From UBA1858 sp965658595 (GTDB lineage: Bacteria; Pseudomonadota; Gammaproteobacteria; UBA4575): 8,794 nucleotides of DNA. A program made the position numbers and the translations under genes. The stretch lies in contig CBFHSW010000039.1 of NCBI GenBank assembly GCA_965658595.1, forward strand, positions 1-8,794, given 5' to 3'. The notes below the pieces were generated by a model. It worked only from the letters and a program-made list of their open reading frames with translations. It did not search any database and was not told the origin of the DNA. Shown one piece after another: positions 7,279 through 8,794 of this stretch; within the stretch, counting starts at the first letter, position 1, and each line of letters starts with the position of its first letter.

Positions 7279-7539
7279 GCTAATATCGCTTCAGCAAGAA
7301 AAAGAGCTCGTACTTCAGAGAAATCGCGCCAACGTAACGTTGCTATGCGCTCGAAATTCCGCACGCACCTTAAAAACATCGTGAATGCTATCGAAGCAGG
7401 TAACAAAGAAGAAGCCTCTAAGCTTTATCAAGACTCTATATCTGTGATTGACTCTACCGCATCTAAAGGCTTGATCCACGCCAATAAAGCGGCTCGTCAT
7501 AAGCAAAGATTAAATGCGCGTATCCGCGCAATGGCTTAA
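7276..7539 (+). CDS. rpsT: 30S ribosomal protein S20
   Basis: S20 is a primary 16S rRNA-binding protein of the small subunit, acting early in 30S assembly. The frame encodes 87 residues, the same length as the E. coli protein. It has the typical strongly basic helical composition: ANIASARKRAR at the start, RQRNVAMRSKFRTHLK in the first helix, and the conserved end KGLIHANKAARHKQRLNARI (about residues 64-83). The start is TTG with a good Shine-Dalgarno 5 nt upstream. It is monocistronic, divergent from murJ and convergent with proB. A strong promoter lies just upstream. By analogy with E. coli, translation is probably repressed by excess S20 and transcription by the stringent response; both are inferences from family knowledge plus the UUG codon and discriminator seen here. 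Confidence 0.97.
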   Translation: MANIASARKRARTSEKSRQRNVAMRSKFRTHLKNIVNAIEAGNKEEASKLYQDSISVIDSTASKGLIHANKAARHKQRLNARIRAMA

Positions 7540-7606
7540 TCACTTAAGCTAAAGTCTGCCCTCGACGCACACTGCGTTGGCACGCACCCCCCATTTCCCA
7601 TAAAAC

Positions 7607-7629
7607 ACATAAGAACCTCAATCTTATGT
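7607..7629. terminator. Perfect 8-bp hairpin after rpsT, weak terminator candidate
   Basis: ACATAAGA (7607-7614) and TCTTATGT (7622-7629) pair perfectly around a 7-nt loop, 67 nt past the rpsT stop. The stem is AT-rich. On the plus strand it is followed by TCTCTATC, and on the minus strand by GTTTTATGG, so it might work weakly in either direction for the two convergent genes. Confidence 0.35.
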
Positions 7630-7723
7630 TCTCTATCGGTATACGCCTGTATGCCTTGTCGCTGTGCGCCAGATGAATGTTCAGATGTGCATCCAGAACC
7701 ATTTAACGACTTTTCGGTTCACA

Positions 7724-7747
7724 CGTTCGCCTTAGTGCGGCCGAACG
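7724..7747 (+). terminator. GC-rich hairpin, candidate distal rpsT terminator
   Basis: CGTTCG (7724-7729) pairs with CGAACG (7742-7747), extended by CC/GG with one bulged C around a 7-nt loop. It is followed by CATTGATTTCTTAA, moderately T-rich. It is the most terminator-like element for plus-strand transcription in the gap, but it lies about 185 nt beyond rpsT and its T-run is broken. Confidence 0.35.
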
Positions 7748-7900
7748 CATTGATTTCTTAACTGATCTCTTGATAGCGTAATACGGATAATAGGGAAATA
7801 TTATTCACAGAGTTAACCAGCCATAATGTCAGATAGTCGACAGGCGTTTCATCAGCAACTTATCTATATATAGAAGCATTTAATCACACTTTTGGCGAAT

Positions 7901-7923
7901 ATCATGCACTTTCACGGCATGAT
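7901..7923 (-). terminator. Hairpin just downstream of proB, candidate terminator
   Basis: ATCATGC (7901-7907) and GCATGAT (7917-7923) form a perfect 7-bp stem with a 9-nt loop, beginning about 30 nt past the proB stop. On the minus strand it is followed by ATTCGCC, not a T-run. It may be a 3'-end protecting hairpin rather than a true intrinsic terminator. Confidence 0.3.
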
Positions 7924-7954
7924 GATGGATTTCCGTATTGCTTCAAAGAGGCTG

Positions 7955-8794
7955 TCAGACCAGAGCTAGATTATCGCGATGAATTAATTCTGATTCATCC
8001 ACGTAGCCGAGAATCTCCTCGATTTCTCCTGAGGCGCGGCCTTTGATGAGTTCAACTTCCTGCGAACTGTAATTGATCAGCCCGCGTGCAATCTCTTTAC
8101 CATGATGATCACAGCAAGCGACTAAATCGCCACGTTGAAAAGTGCCTTTTACCGCACTCACTCCCACCGCTAATAGACTAGCGCCGCCAGAATTTAGTAC
8201 ACGACTGGCCCCCTCATCTAATTCTACACTGCCAACAACTTGCAGTTGATTAGCGATCCACTGTTTGCGAGCAGTTAGCGGTTCAATGGTTGGATGTATG
8301 GTGGTGCCAACATAGTTATCATCTGCCACGTTGAGTAATGCATGACGATCCTGTCCGGATAAAATTATGGTGGTTGTGCCGGAACGTTCAGCGCGACGTG
8401 CGGCAGCAATCTTGGTAATCATGCCACCACGTCCTAATGTGTGATGAGAAGGTCCTGCCACTAAATCCAATAATGGATCATTAGCCGAACATTCTTTGAT
8501 CAATTCTGCATCTTTGAACTGTTGTGGATTCTTGTTGTAAACGCCGGCTTGATCAGTGAGGATAATGAGCCGATTTGCATCGATCAGGTTGGCAACTAGC
8601 GCTGCCAAGTTGTCATTGTCGCCGAAACGAATTTCATCAGTGGCCACCGTATCATTCTCATTGACGACGGGAATAACACCTAAATCAAGTAAGGTGCAGA
8701 GTGTTGAACGCGCATTGATATAGCGACTGCGATCACGTAAATCATCATGGGTGAGCAGAATTTGAGCGCTATGTAGGTTGTGCGCTTGCAAATA
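7955..8794 (-). CDS. proB: Glutamate 5-kinase (ProB), 5' end beyond the window
   Basis: ProB catalyses the first step of proline synthesis, ATP-dependent phosphorylation of glutamate in the cytosol. The fragment holds 279 residues and runs off the right edge; comparison with E. coli ProB (367 residues) suggests about 90 N-terminal residues are missing. Counting from the first codon in the window, the amino-acid kinase domain shows NENDTVATDEIRFGDNDN at 45-62. Its D48 and N60 correspond to the glutamate-contacting D137 and N149 of E. coli. The nucleotide-site TD is at 80-81 and GRGGMITK at 121-128. A C-terminal PUA domain follows (VELDEGASRVL to the end), as in most proteobacterial ProB. A TTG at 8789-8791 is in frame but is not the start, because the conserved domain is already under way. 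It converges with rpsT; in Pseudomonas its upstream neighbour is obgE. Confidence 0.95.
   Translation of the reverse strand, partial: YLQAHNLHSAQILLTHDDLRDRSRYINARSTLCTLLDLGVIPVVNENDTVATDEIRFGDNDNLAALVANLIDANRLIILTDQAGVYNKNPQQFKDAELIKECSANDPLLDLVAGPSHHTLGRGGMITKIAAARRAERSGTTTIILSGQDRHALLNVADDNYVGTTIHPTIEPLTARKQWIANQLQVVGSVELDEGASRVLNSGGASLLAVGVSAVKGTFQRGDLVACCDHHGKEIARGLINYSSQEVELIKGRASGEIEEILGYVDESELIHRDNLALV

Larger units (their letters stand above)
7540..7954. other. 415-bp convergent intergenic region between rpsT and proB
   Basis: No gene that I recognise lies here. By hand count 7556-7750 is about 51% GC, while 7751-7954 is about 37% GC. The GC-richer part is packed with hairpins: 7562-7569/7573-7580 (loop CAC), 7607-7614/7622-7629, 7638-7644/7649-7655 (loop GCCT), 7696-7700/7716-7720 and 7724-7731/7739-7747. 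The AT-rich part has 7785-7792/7799-7806, a perfect 12-bp palindrome TCTATATATAGA at 7863-7874, and 7901-7907/7917-7923. Two short frames are noted: a 36-codon ATG frame at 7651-7761 and a 15-codon ATG frame at 7826-7873. Neither has a clear ribosome site. I see no tRNA-like cloverleaf and no transposase fragment. Confidence 0.6.

Noticed and set aside
7540..7758. Stop-codon readthrough extension of rpsT
   Set aside because: The frame is open for 73 codons, but S20 is complete at its normal length, the TAA context is ordinary and no stimulatory element is evident; kept only as part of the finding on this block.
8789..8791. TTG as the start codon of proB
   Set aside because: It falls in the middle of the amino-acid kinase domain; about 90 residues of the family N-terminus are still missing, and the frame continues to the window edge.

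Overview
The window is ordinary chromosomal DNA of a gammaproteobacterium of moderate to low GC. The gene set and order (proB, then rpsT divergent from murJ-ribF-ileS-lspA-ispH) match the arrangement I know from Pseudomonas and, without murJ, from E. coli. A finer placement is inference only: the fairly AT-rich coding sequence and the short operon without fkpB would fit a Legionellales-like lineage, but I cannot establish that from the sequence.

Layout, left to right. Positions 1-126 hold the 3' end of an unrecognised plus-strand gene. A 239-bp convergent gap follows, with one imperfect direct repeat and one long hairpin. From 7126 down to 366 a minus-strand gene train runs murJ (lipid II flippase), ribF (FMN/FAD synthesis), ileS (isoleucyl-tRNA synthetase), lspA (lipoprotein signal peptidase) and ispH (last step of the MEP isoprenoid pathway). 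Its junctions are very tight: a 6-nt gap, then 4-, 8- and 4-nt overlaps. That implies one transcript with translational coupling. Between murJ and rpsT lies a 149-bp divergent promoter region. rpsT (ribosomal protein S20, UUG start) runs rightwards. A 415-bp convergent gap with several hairpins separates it from proB (glutamate 5-kinase), which is cut by the right edge of the window.

The operon joins cell-envelope biogenesis to basic metabolism and translation. IspH supplies isoprenoid precursors, including those for the undecaprenyl carrier. MurJ flips the carrier-linked peptidoglycan precursor. LspA matures lipoproteins. RibF makes flavin cofactors and IleS charges tRNA.

I found no mobile element, CRISPR array, tRNA, toxin-antitoxin pair or defence system. 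The points most worth a second look are a roughly 15-residue insertion with two cysteines between the catalytic aspartates of LspA, the loss of fkpB from the operon, the GC-rich discriminator of the rpsT promoter, and the 415-bp rpsT-proB gap. That gap contains a GC-richer hairpin-dense block and a possible slipped or broken small ORF.
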